From Pseudomonas fluorescens (GTDB taxonomy: Bacteria; Pseudomonadota; Gammaproteobacteria; Pseudomonadales; Pseudomonadaceae), in assembly GCF_902498195.1 (NCBI RefSeq), contig NZ_CABVIY010000004.1:620001-684000 (forward strand): a DNA stretch of 64,000 bases, written 5' to 3'. The translations under genes and the position numbers were made by a program. The notes under the pieces are model-generated. The model saw only the letters and a list, made by a program, of their open reading frames with translations, was not told where the DNA came from and did not search any database. Shown in pieces: positions 16,022-23,625 of this stretch (position 1 is the stretch's first letter; the number at the start of each line of letters is the position of its first letter).

Positions 16022-18058
16022 TCACTTACGCACATTCTGATAAAGCATCAACCTGGACGTCTCATGCATGCCCCGGGTCAGTTCAACCAAACGCTTGAAC
16101 TCCTCGGGATTTTGCTGCGCCACGTTGTCCAGCGGCGTCGGCGAGGCCAGGTCGTGCAGCGTCGGCGAGCTGCCGTCGTGTTCCATCTGCACCATGTAAT
16201 GTTGAGTGACCCCCGCAATCAGCGGGAAGGTGCCTTCGCGCAACACCAATGGCACCACGCGTTCCCCTTCGGGCGCGGGCTGCTGGATGTCGCGCCCCAG
16301 GCCGCCGTTGCGGAACTCAAGGCCGGCCATGCCCGCCACGGTGGGCAGCAAGTCCACCAGGCCGACGGCTTCCTTGACGGTGCGCGTACCGAGCAGGCCC
16401 GGTGCGTGGATGATCATGGGCACCGCGTTGCTTTCCAGGCCCAGTTGCTCGTACGCCGGTGCCAGGAAAGGGATCTGGGCGATGCGGGTGTTGTGGTCGC
16501 CAAACAGCACGAAAATGGTGTTGTCGTAGTAACCGCCGGCCTTGGCGATTTCCATCAGGCGTCCGATGTTGAAGTCCAGCAGGCGCACGGCGTTGTACTG
16601 CTCGACACTGCGCGATCCGGCGGCCTGGACTTGCTCCAGGGTCGGGTGCTTGACCTCGAACCCGTCATTGCTCTTGGGAATCGTGAACGGACGATGGTTG
16701 CCGGCCGTCTGCACATAGGCAAAGAACGGTTTGTCCTTGGGCAGTGCCTGCAGGATCCGGTCGGTTTCCTTGAACAGGTCCAGGTCTGAAATCCCCCAGA
16801 CATCCACCACCGGGGATTGCCAGTCCCGTTCTTCGTACAGGCGAACGCCGTCGATGCTCTGGCGGATCAGGGCGTTCATGTTGGCCCAGCCGGAGTTGCC
16901 GCCGATGGTGTAGATCTTCTCGTAGCCGGTGAAGGCATTGATCAGGGTGTTCTGCTGGGTGATCAGCGGATTACGGGTCGCGGTTTCCTGGCGGGTGACG
17001 TCGGGAACCCCGCTGATGCTGGCCCAGACGGTTTTGGCGGTGCCGGTGACCGGCACGTAGAAGTGCTCGAAGAACCAGCTCTGGGTGGCCAGGCGGTCGA
17101 TATTGGGCGTCGGGTTGATCGGGTTGCCGTAGGCGCCGACGGCACTGGTGCCCAGCGACTCCAGCATGACAAACATCACGTTGGGCGGGCGCGAACTCGA
17201 GACCTTGTAGGGCTGTGGCGCCTGGTGACGGACGAAATTCAGGGTGTTCGGGTCGGGCTGGTCGACCCCCAGGTACCTGGAGATCACGGCGTAGTGTTCA
17301 CGCACCTGCGCTTCGTCGTAGCGCGACTGGCCAACCTTGACCGTGTCGTAGAGGAAAATCACCGGGTTCAGGCCCAGCGCCGCGACCTGGTTATCGCCGG
17401 AGAAGAACGCATCGCTCCAGCGCAACGGGACAGGGTTTTCCAGGTTCATGTTCTCGACCCGGCCCAGGATGCCCAGCAGCACCAGCACCACCATCAACGC
17501 GCTGCCCCATGTGACGGAGAGCGGATGAATGGCTTTGCGCGGGCGATCCAGCGTGACCCGTTCCAGACGCACCAGCGCCAGGGTCACCAGGGCGACCGTT
17601 GCCAGCCAGCCCAGTGAGATCCAGATCACCGGGTAGGTTTGCCAGACCATGTCACGGGAGATTTGCGCGTCCTCGATGAAGCGCAGCACGGTGGCGTTGA
17701 TCCGTACGCCCAGGTAGGCGTAGTGGCCGAAATCGACGATGTAGATCAGCAGCAGGGCGCCCATGGCGAGGAACACATACACGCGGGCCAGTCGGCGCAG
17801 CAGGCGGCTGTTTAGCAGGTTCCAGCGCGGCAGCCAGGCCAGCAGCGCCAGTGGCAACATGACCAGGATGGCCAGGCGCAGGTCGAAACGAAAGCCGATG
17901 CCCAGGGTTTCCAGGACGGCCGGCTTGTCGCCCAACGCGCTGGCGTCGAAACCGGAAAAGCCGAAAAAGAACACCACCCGCAGCACCGCAAACAGCACAA
18001 ACGCAATCGCTGTTGCGCCGAGCCAATAGTGCAAGCGTCTTGATTGCAGCCAACCCAT
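16022..18058 (-). CDS. LtaS-like membrane sulfatase-fold enzyme (phosphoglycerol/phosphoethanolamine transferase family)
   Basis: 678 aa. About five N-terminal transmembrane helices (to about residue 200) are followed by a periplasmic alkaline-phosphatase/sulfatase-fold domain. Metal and catalytic motifs: VMFVMLESLG (Glu about 300), GTAKTVWAS with nucleophile Thr at about 343 (LtaS-like G-x-G-K-T pattern), and LFGDHNTR with the Asp-His ligands. Such enzymes transfer phosphoglycerol or related groups onto envelope glycans or lipids. Start taken at 18058 because AGGGGA lies 6-7 bases upstream; an upstream TTG lacks a site. Third gene of a three-gene minus-strand operon with the sialidase-like and membrane proteins. 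Confidence 0.88.
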   Translation of the reverse strand: MGWLQSRRLHYWLGATAIAFVLFAVLRVVFFFGFSGFDASALGDKPAVLETLGIGFRFDLRLAILVMLPLALLAWLPRWNLLNSRLLRRLARVYVFLAMGALLLIYIVDFGHYAYLGVRINATVLRFIEDAQISRDMVWQTYPVIWISLGWLATVALVTLALVRLERVTLDRPRKAIHPLSVTWGSALMVVLVLLGILGRVENMNLENPVPLRWSDAFFSGDNQVAALGLNPVIFLYDTVKVGQSRYDEAQVREHYAVISRYLGVDQPDPNTLNFVRHQAPQPYKVSSSRPPNVMFVMLESLGTSAVGAYGNPINPTPNIDRLATQSWFFEHFYVPVTGTAKTVWASISGVPDVTRQETATRNPLITQQNTLINAFTGYEKIYTIGGNSGWANMNALIRQSIDGVRLYEERDWQSPVVDVWGISDLDLFKETDRILQALPKDKPFFAYVQTAGNHRPFTIPKSNDGFEVKHPTLEQVQAAGSRSVEQYNAVRLLDFNIGRLMEIAKAGGYYDNTIFVLFGDHNTRIAQIPFLAPAYEQLGLESNAVPMIIHAPGLLGTRTVKEAVGLVDLLPTVAGMAGLEFRNGGLGRDIQQPAPEGERVVPLVLREGTFPLIAGVTQHYMVQMEHDGSSPTLHDLASPTPLDNVAQQNPEEFKRLVELTRGMHETSRLMLYQNVRK

Positions 18059-18110
18059 CCGTGTTCCCCTGTTAAAAATGTCGTTGAATCTCAAACGGAT
18101 CTGGCGTCGT

Positions 18111-18704
18111 TCACTGAGCGCGCCACGTGTTCAGCCAGCCAAAGGTCCAGCGCGCGGCCAGCAGCAGCAATGCCGTGCAGCAATACAGGCCCAGCAGCGG
18201 ATCAACCAGGTAATCCCAGTAGTTATGCGACGGTTTTATCCCGGCGATGAAGGCCAGGGTCGCCGTGGCCAGCATCACCACCGCCAGGTAGTTGCGCCGG
18301 TAAAACAGGCCTGCGGTGAGCAATCCAATGAAAACCAGCATCGGGCGCGGGCTGAAGCCGAACCGGTAAGGGTCCAGGTAACTCATGCCCAGCGTGGCCG
18401 GATAGAGCACCAGCGCCAACGCGGCAAAGATGATCAACACGCTGGTTTTACCCGGCTGCGCCGGCGCCAGGAAATCCAGTCGACGCAAACAGCCCCACGC
18501 CATGAACACCAGCGTGGTGATCGCCAGGTCATCGATGTGGCTGCGCAAATACGCCGCCAGCGACAAGCCGTTGAGCGGCAGGAAACTGGCGGCCAGCAAT
18601 GCAAGCAACAGTGCGATCCGCGCGGGCCTGTTCAAGCCAAAGGCAGGCAGCAACAGGAACACGATCAAAGTGAAGCTGACGTGGGCTTGCCACAGGTTGA
18701 TCAT
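18111..18704 (-). CDS. Polytopic inner-membrane protein of unknown function
   Basis: 197 aa with about six predicted transmembrane helices (for example FTLIVFLLLPAFGL, IALLLALLAASFL, LAVVMLATATLAFIAG, LLGLYCCTALLLLAAR). No catalytic motif is recognised. The ATG at 18704 overlaps the TGA of the upstream sialidase-like gene (ATGA), implying translational coupling. The LtaS-like gene follows after 52 bp. It probably works with those two proteins at the cell envelope, for example as an anchor or flippase component. Confidence 0.8.
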   Translation of the reverse strand: MINLWQAHVSFTLIVFLLLPAFGLNRPARIALLLALLAASFLPLNGLSLAAYLRSHIDDLAITTLVFMAWGCLRRLDFLAPAQPGKTSVLIIFAALALVLYPATLGMSYLDPYRFGFSPRPMLVFIGLLTAGLFYRRNYLAVVMLATATLAFIAGIKPSHNYWDYLVDPLLGLYCCTALLLLAARWTFGWLNTWRAQ

Positions 18705-19999
18705 TTGGAACGCTCCGACAGCCATGCATCGTTGAAGGTGACGTGCTTGATGAAGGTGTTGTTCCAGGAATAAACCAGGTGATACAGACCGTCGGGACTG
18801 CGGATGAAATAGGGGTATTCGTATTCGAAACTGCAGGCCTGATCCTTGCAGACCCGGTTGTCGAGGTTGTTCAGGAACTGCGCCTCCAGCGGTTGGCGCA
18901 GTGCGCCACTGGACCCGCGAAACTCTCTGCCGATGATTTCCTTGTAGGCCTGGGGCGAAAACGTATCGCCCTCGGGATCAGGGGATTTGTCGAGGTCGCG
19001 CAGCGAGCGCCAATCGTCCATTTTCGCGTCGGTGCCATAAAGACTGAGTTTGAAGCGCCCCTCCTGCAAGTCATTGAGCGCCACCAGCAACCCGTGCTCG
19101 GGCGTTGCGACGGCCGCCAACGAAGAGTTGGGATTGGAGGGGTCGAGCGGATAGGGCTCGCTCCAGGTTTGCCCGGCGTCTTCAGTGCGGGTCGCCAGCA
19201 CGCGGTGATGGGTATTGCCGGCATAGCGCAGCAAGGCAATGCCGCGCTGCCCGTCCAGCGGAACGACTGTGGGTTGCAATGAATTGCTGCCGTAGCTGAT
19301 GCGGAATTTATCGATCACATCACCGTCTGCGCTCAGGTACAGGTACTCGGCAAACTTGCCCAGGAATTCGTGGTAGACCGGCAAGCCGATGGAACCGTCG
19401 GCATGAAACACCGGGGTCGAACGCACCAGGGTGCTGATATTCAGGAAGGGTGAGGTGATCAACTGGCGTGGCGCGGACCACTGGCGACCGAAGTCGTCCG
19501 AGACCATCACATTCACCGCACTGCCGGCCCAGCCGCCCATGGACACAGACACGTAGAACAGCCAGAGGCGGTTGTCCGGGGCCAGCGCGATGACCGGGTT
19601 ACCCAGTTTGCGGATGTACCTGCCCGTGCCCTGTTGGGTTGAATCGCGAGTCGCCAGGACCTGTTCGGCGCCCCATTCGGCGGTCTTCGCGTCGAAGCGG
19701 GCGGAGCGTACCTGCACATCGGCGGCGCCTTCGCGGGTGCCAGCGAACCAGACCGACATCAGGCTACCGTCGGGCAGGGCGGTGACCGCCGAGGAATGCA
19801 CGAAGTCCACCAGCCCGGATGAGGCAAATCGACTGGTATAAATGGGCTTGGCGACTTGATCGGCCACCGCCTTTACCGGGTTCATCAGGGCAAAGGGCGA
19901 ATGGACCGGCGCAGGGTGGGTAAACCAGGCGGCCGCAAAAAGACAGAAGAGGGCAATGTACGCCCCGAAAACGGGAAGGCTCTGTAGTTGGATGCGCAT
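18701..19999 (-). CDS. BNR/sialidase-fold exported protein
   Basis: 432 aa. The N-terminus has a signal anchor (YIALFCLFAAAWF), and the rest is a beta-propeller of the sialidase/neuraminidase superfamily. Asp-box-like motifs are VMVSDDFGRQWSAP and ATRTEDAGQTWSEP, and RYIRKLGNPVIAL and STPVFHADGSIGLPVYHEFL fit the active-site side of exo-sialidases. A true sialidase activity is not assured. The genetic link to an LtaS-like transferase suggests cleavage or modification of a surface glycan. First gene of the operon; its stop overlaps the next start. Confidence 0.85.
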   Translation of the reverse strand: MRIQLQSLPVFGAYIALFCLFAAAWFTHPAPVHSPFALMNPVKAVADQVAKPIYTSRFASSGLVDFVHSSAVTALPDGSLMSVWFAGTREGAADVQVRSARFDAKTAEWGAEQVLATRDSTQQGTGRYIRKLGNPVIALAPDNRLWLFYVSVSMGGWAGSAVNVMVSDDFGRQWSAPRQLITSPFLNISTLVRSTPVFHADGSIGLPVYHEFLGKFAEYLYLSADGDVIDKFRISYGSNSLQPTVVPLDGQRGIALLRYAGNTHHRVLATRTEDAGQTWSEPYPLDPSNPNSSLAAVATPEHGLLVALNDLQEGRFKLSLYGTDAKMDDWRSLRDLDKSPDPEGDTFSPQAYKEIIGREFRGSSGALRQPLEAQFLNNLDNRVCKDQACSFEYEYPYFIRSPDGLYHLVYSWNNTFIKHVTFNDAWLSERSK

Positions 20000-20261
20000 G
20001 ATTAAGGCTGTGCATCTCTTGGCCAGGTCAGGCAGCTTAACCTATCACTTGTAGTTACAAACTCGCCGTTTAGCGAGCGACTGCTTTGTAAGCAAATGTT
20101 TGCAGCGCCCCGGGATTCCTTAGGGATCCACCATCACTTCTCTGAATTTACCTGCGGAATCATTAAGTTACTTCATGGTCACAGGCACGGCTGAATCTTG
20201 TCTGGACGAAGATGACGAGTTGCCATCACCCATCAATACCTTCCACGTTTAGGGCGTTCCT

Positions 20262-20477
20262 ATGAATCGCGCAGTCATCATGACCCTGGTCATTTTCAGT
20301 TCATTGCTGTTGGGAGGCTGTGGCCCACACTGGGATGATGGAGAACGCTACGGTCGATACCACGACCATGATCATCGACGCGGTTACGACCAAAGGGATG
20401 ACGATGGTCGGGATTATGACCACCGATATGATCGTGACCACCGTCGTTACCGCGATCGCGACGACCGCGACGATTGA
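20262..20477 (+). CDS. Small lipoprotein with Asp/Arg/His-rich tail
   Basis: 71 aa. The lipobox LLLGGC places the lipidated cysteine at residue 20; Gly at +2 favours outer-membrane sorting. The mature 51 residues are almost entirely Asp, His, Arg and Tyr in DRDHRRYRDRDDRDD-type repeats, so the tail is highly charged and disordered. Such tails can bind metal or polyanions; no function is established. The gene is isolated, between the sialidase-like gene (divergent) and a thioesterase (convergent). The 262 bp upstream hold no other recognisable feature. Confidence 0.75.
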   Translation: MNRAVIMTLVIFSSLLLGGCGPHWDDGERYGRYHDHDHRRGYDQRDDDGRDYDHRYDRDHRRYRDRDDRDD

Positions 20478-20536
20478 AGTGATCGCAGCCTGCGGGATGA
20501 CGGGTTCAACCGCAGGCTGTGATGTTTTCGGGCCGA

Positions 20537-21031
20537 TCAGCGCCCGTGCGCCGCGTCCGCCAGTTGCCCGGTATCGACCCGGACAAACACCGAATCACCC
20601 ACCGCCGTCAGCACATCCCCGGCGAAGACTTCGCAGATCACCCGGGTCTTGCGCCCGACCTCGCCTTCCACTTTTGCCTTCAGAAGCAGCGGCATGCCCA
20701 TGGGGGTCGGCTTGATGAACTTGATGCCCAGGTTGCCGGTGACGCAGTTGATGCGCGGCAGGCTGTCGGCTTCGCGTTGTTCGGCCCGGTAGTGGTAGGC
20801 CATCGCCGTCCAGTTGGAATGACAGTCGACCAGCATTGCAATCAGGCCGCCGTAGACCAGGTCCGGCCAGCCGCAATACTTGTCGTCCGGCACATGCTCG
20901 GCCACCACGTGCACGCCGTCTTCGTGCCAGTAGCTCTTGATGTGCAGCCCGTGGGGATTGCCGCCGCCGCAGCCGTAGCAAACGCCGTCCGGCGCGGCGC
21001 TGTCTTGCAGGGAAGTGTCGAGGGTGGACAT
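20537..21031 (-). CDS. PaaI-family hotdog thioesterase
   Basis: 164 aa. Acyl-CoA thioesterase of the PaaI/hotdog family. The N-terminal CYGCGGGNPHGLH motif is typical of this branch, and VYGGLIAMLVDCHSNWTAMA is the hotdog helix with the active-site region. Start at 21031 follows AAGGA about 10 bases upstream. The first 90 bp of the gene are part of a tandem duplication whose second copy, at about 21249-21316, has lost the start codon. Confidence 0.87.
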   Translation of the reverse strand: MSTLDTSLQDSAAPDGVCYGCGGGNPHGLHIKSYWHEDGVHVVAEHVPDDKYCGWPDLVYGGLIAMLVDCHSNWTAMAYHYRAEQREADSLPRINCVTGNLGIKFIKPTPMGMPLLLKAKVEGEVGRKTRVICEVFAGDVLTAVGDSVFVRVDTGQLADAAHGR

Positions 21032-21090
21032 GCCTTGATCATCCTTAAAATGTGGAAGCCAAACGGATACTGAATTGAACACTTTACCCC

Positions 21091-21180
21091 TGTGGGAGCG
21101 GGCTTGCTCGCGAAGGCGGTGTGTCATTCACCGATGATTCCGAGTGCGCTGGCCCCTTCGCGAGCAAGCCCGCTCCCACA
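21091..21180. repeat. REPIN, copy A of the duplicated segment
   Basis: TGTGGGAGCGGGCTTGCTCG to GCAAGCCCGCTCCCACA; spacer GGCGGTGTGTCATTCACCGA. Confidence 0.92.
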
Positions 21181-21368
21181 GGTTTCCCACCTGCCTTCAG
21201 CGCCGCGCCGAATGCTGTTGCGGTACCAGAAGCGCATCGTGGAAGTAATGTGCAGCCCGTGGGGATTGCCGCCGCCGCAGCCGTAGCAAACGCCGTCCGG
21301 CGCGGCGCTGTCTTGATCATCCTTAAAATGTGGAAGCCAAACGGATACTGAATTGAACACTTTACCTC

Positions 21369-21458
21369 TGTGGGAGCGGGCTTGCTCGCGAAGGCGGTGT
21401 GTCATTCACCGATGATTCCGAGTGTGCTGGCCCCTTCGCGAGCAAGCCCGCTCCCACA
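21369..21458. repeat. REPIN, copy B of the duplicated segment
   Basis: Same as the REPIN at 21091 except for one base in the spacer (GAGTGTGCTGG instead of GAGTGCGCTGG); offset 278 bp. Confidence 0.92.
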
Positions 21459-21474
21459 GGTTTCCCACCTGCCT

Positions 21475-22392
21475 TCAGCGTCGCGCCGAATGCTGTTGCG
21501 GTGCCAGAAACGCATCGTGGAAGTAATTGCGGAACGCCTGCATCGCCGGGCTGAATTCGCGCTCGCGGTGCCAGGCCAGGCCGACGCTCATGGGGGTGAC
21601 CTTGTCGGTGATGGTCACGGTTTCGATGCGCTTGCCTTCCAGCGACCAGGGGCGATGCACCAGGTCGGAGAGGATCGCCACGCCGCTGCCGTTGGCCACC
21701 ATGCTGCGCACCGCTTCCACGGAACTGGTGCGGACCCTGACGTTCGGCGCCTGATGGGCGTGTTCCCAGTAGCGCATGGCGCTTTGTTCGGCTTCGTCGA
21801 CGGTCAACAGGATATAGGGTTCTTTCGCCACGTCGGCAAGGCTGACGGCGGAGCGTTCGCACAGCGGATGGTGGCTGGGCAGCCACAGCCGGCGTTCGGA
21901 GTTGAACAGGGTTTCCGAGACGATGTCCGGGTGCGTGAGGTTCGAAGTGAGCACCACCGCCATGTCGAATCGACCTTCGAGCAGGCCCTGTTCGATGGCT
22001 TGCCGCTCCTGCTCGTGGACTTCGATGGCCACGTCCGGATGCCAGTGTTCCAGCCGTTGCAGATGGTGCGGCAGGAAGTAGCCGATCACCGTGTAGCTGG
22101 CGGCCAGGTGCAACAGGCCGCTGGCGCGGACGTCGGGGAGGGGGCTGTTCAGGGCGTCGTCGACGCTGCGCAAGATTACGTAGGCGCGGTTGAGAAAGTG
22201 TCGCCCGGCATCGGTCAGGCTCATGCCCTGGGCCGAGCGCTGGAACAACAGCGTGCCGAGCATGCCTTCCAGTTCCTTGATCGCCGTGGTCACCGCCGAC
22301 TGGGAAATGTTCAGGTGAATCGCCGCCTGGGAGATTTGTCCGATCTCGGCGGTGGCGACGAAATAGCGGACCTGGCGCAGGGTCAGTGACAT
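21475..22392 (-). CDS. LysR-family regulator of the biotin/PxpABC operon
   Basis: 305 aa. The HTH is ISQAAIHLNISQSAVTTAIK with LFQRSAQGMSLTDAG; the C-terminal effector domain begins near LLHLAASYTVIGYF. Divergent from pxpA with a 125-bp gap that contains a perfect T-N11-A palindrome, so it is the likely activator of the carboxylase operon. Its 3' end lies in copy B of the tandem duplication. Confidence 0.92.
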   Translation of the reverse strand: MSLTLRQVRYFVATAEIGQISQAAIHLNISQSAVTTAIKELEGMLGTLLFQRSAQGMSLTDAGRHFLNRAYVILRSVDDALNSPLPDVRASGLLHLAASYTVIGYFLPHHLQRLEHWHPDVAIEVHEQERQAIEQGLLEGRFDMAVVLTSNLTHPDIVSETLFNSERRLWLPSHHPLCERSAVSLADVAKEPYILLTVDEAEQSAMRYWEHAHQAPNVRVRTSSVEAVRSMVANGSGVAILSDLVHRPWSLEGKRIETVTITDKVTPMSVGLAWHREREFSPAMQAFRNYFHDAFLAPQQHSARR

Positions 22393-22413
22393 GAAAACTC
22401 CAGCGTATGGGGT

Positions 22414-22431
22414 ATCTGAATTTCAGAAGAT
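22414..22431. promoter_or_regulatory. LysR-type operator (T-N11-A palindrome) upstream of pxpA
   Basis: TCTGAA-T-TTCAGA at 22415-22427 has perfect 6-bp arms inside ATCTGAATTTCAGAAGAT. It matches the T-N11-A rule for LTTR sites and lies between the LysR and pxpA starts. Confidence 0.6.
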
Positions 22432-22517
22432 GACCCCTCTGATAATAGATCTTCCCAAGGGGGTGGCGGGAATTTAACGTGGCCTGCATGAAGTCACAAG
22501 CGTCAGGAGCAAGCGTC

Positions 22518-23276
22518 ATGCAGGCAGTAGATTTCAACTCGGACATGGGCGAAGGCTTTGGCCCGTGGACCATCGGCGATGGCGTCGACAATGAACTGAT
22601 GGGCTTCATCAGCTCCGCCAATATCGCCACCGGTTTCCATGCCGGCGACCCCGGCACCATGCGCCGCACCGTCGAGCAGGCCAAGCGCCTGGGCGTGGCC
22701 ATCGGCGCGCACCCAGGCTTTCGCGACCTGGTCGGCTTCGGTCGCCGCCACATCAATGCACCGGCCCAGGAGCTGGTGGACGACATGCTTTATCAGCTCG
22801 GTGCGCTGCGTGAACTCGCCCGGGTTCAAGGCGTAGCCCTGCAACACATCAAACCCCACGGCGCGCTGTACATGCATCTGGCCCGGGACGAGGAAGCCGC
22901 CCGCTTGCTGGTGGAAAACCTTCAGCGCCTGGAGCCCGATTTGCTGCTGTATTGCATGCCCAATTCAGTGATCTGGCGCGTCGCCAAAGAGCTTGGCCAA
23001 CCGGTGATCCGCGAGTTCTACGCCGACCGCGAATACGACCTCAGCGGTTCCATCGTCTTCACCCGCAACGTGCGGGCCTACGACCCGGTGCAAGTGGCGG
23101 CGCGAGTGCTGCGTGCTTGCCAGGAAGGCGTGGTGCGCACCGTCGAGGGCGAAGACCTCGCGATCGAATTCGATTCCATCTGTTTGCACAGCGATACACC
23201 GGGCGCCCTGGCGCTGGTCGAAGCCACGCGCAAAGCGCTGGATGACGCAGGGATCAAGGTCCGCGCACCGCGCTGA
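22518..23276 (+). CDS. pxpA: PxpA/YcsF-family (LamB/YcsF) 5-oxoprolinase subunit A
   Basis: 252 aa, cytosolic. The N-terminal motif AVDFNSDMGEGFG is diagnostic of LamB/YcsF proteins, and HPGFRDLVGFGRR, HIKPHGALYMHL and ADREYD are family blocks. With PxpB and PxpC it forms the ATP-dependent bacterial 5-oxoprolinase in E. coli and Bacillus. Here the operon also carries a biotin carrier and a biotin carboxylase, so the substrate may be another lactam or cyclic amide. AGGAG 8 bases before the ATG at 22518 sets the start. The gene is 93 bp upstream of the carrier gene. Confidence 0.9.
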   Translation: MQAVDFNSDMGEGFGPWTIGDGVDNELMGFISSANIATGFHAGDPGTMRRTVEQAKRLGVAIGAHPGFRDLVGFGRRHINAPAQELVDDMLYQLGALRELARVQGVALQHIKPHGALYMHLARDEEAARLLVENLQRLEPDLLLYCMPNSVIWRVAKELGQPVIREFYADREYDLSGSIVFTRNVRAYDPVQVAARVLRACQEGVVRTVEGEDLAIEFDSICLHSDTPGALALVEATRKALDDAGIKVRAPR

Positions 23277-23369
23277 TGCACAACGAAACACCAGGCACAG
23301 ATAAGCCCGGGTTTACACACCGATTCATTTTTTGCCTGCCTTTCTACAACTATTCCAAGAGGAACAGAC

Positions 23370-23615
23370 ATGGCCGAACACAGCGTTATTACCCCGTTGC
23401 CGGGCACCTTCTATCGCAAAGCCACCCCGGAATCGGCGAACTACGTCGAGCCGGGCGCCGAAGTCAGCGCCGACACCGTGATTGGCCTGATCGAAGTCAT
23501 GAAGCAGTTTTCCGAACTGACCGCCGGCACGGCCGGTCGCCTGGGCGCGTTCCTGGTCGAAGACGGTGATCCGGTGGAGCCGGGTCAGGTCATCGCCACA
23601 CTTGACGACGCGTGA
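23370..23615 (+). CDS. Stand-alone biotin carboxyl carrier domain protein
   Basis: 81 aa, a single biotinyl/lipoyl domain with no N-terminal linker. The attachment lysine is K45 in LIEVMKQF; biotin carriers usually read (A/V)MKM, so Met is replaced by Gln after the lysine. Flanking blocks TPLPGTFY and VEPGQVIATLDD are standard. It would carry carboxybiotin between the biotin carboxylase encoded 10 bp downstream and a transferase, probably PxpB/PxpC. Much shorter than AccB (about 150 aa), and so not the fatty-acid BCCP. Confidence 0.87.
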   Translation: MAEHSVITPLPGTFYRKATPESANYVEPGAEVSADTVIGLIEVMKQFSELTAGTAGRLGAFLVEDGDPVEPGQVIATLDDA

Positions 23616-23625
23616 GGGCACGACC

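Larger units (their letters stand above)
20941..21527. repeat. Recent tandem segmental duplication spanning the thioesterase/LysR junction
   Basis: Copy A is 20941-21249 and copy B is 21249-21527. Each holds the 5' end of the thioesterase gene, the intergenic region with a REPIN, and the last roughly 50 bp of the LysR gene. Copy B lacks exactly 30 bp, bounded by CTTG repeats, that include the thioesterase start codon. Apart from that I count only about five substitutions, so the event is recent. The functional thioesterase start lies in A and the functional LysR end in B, so both genes survive. Confidence 0.93.
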
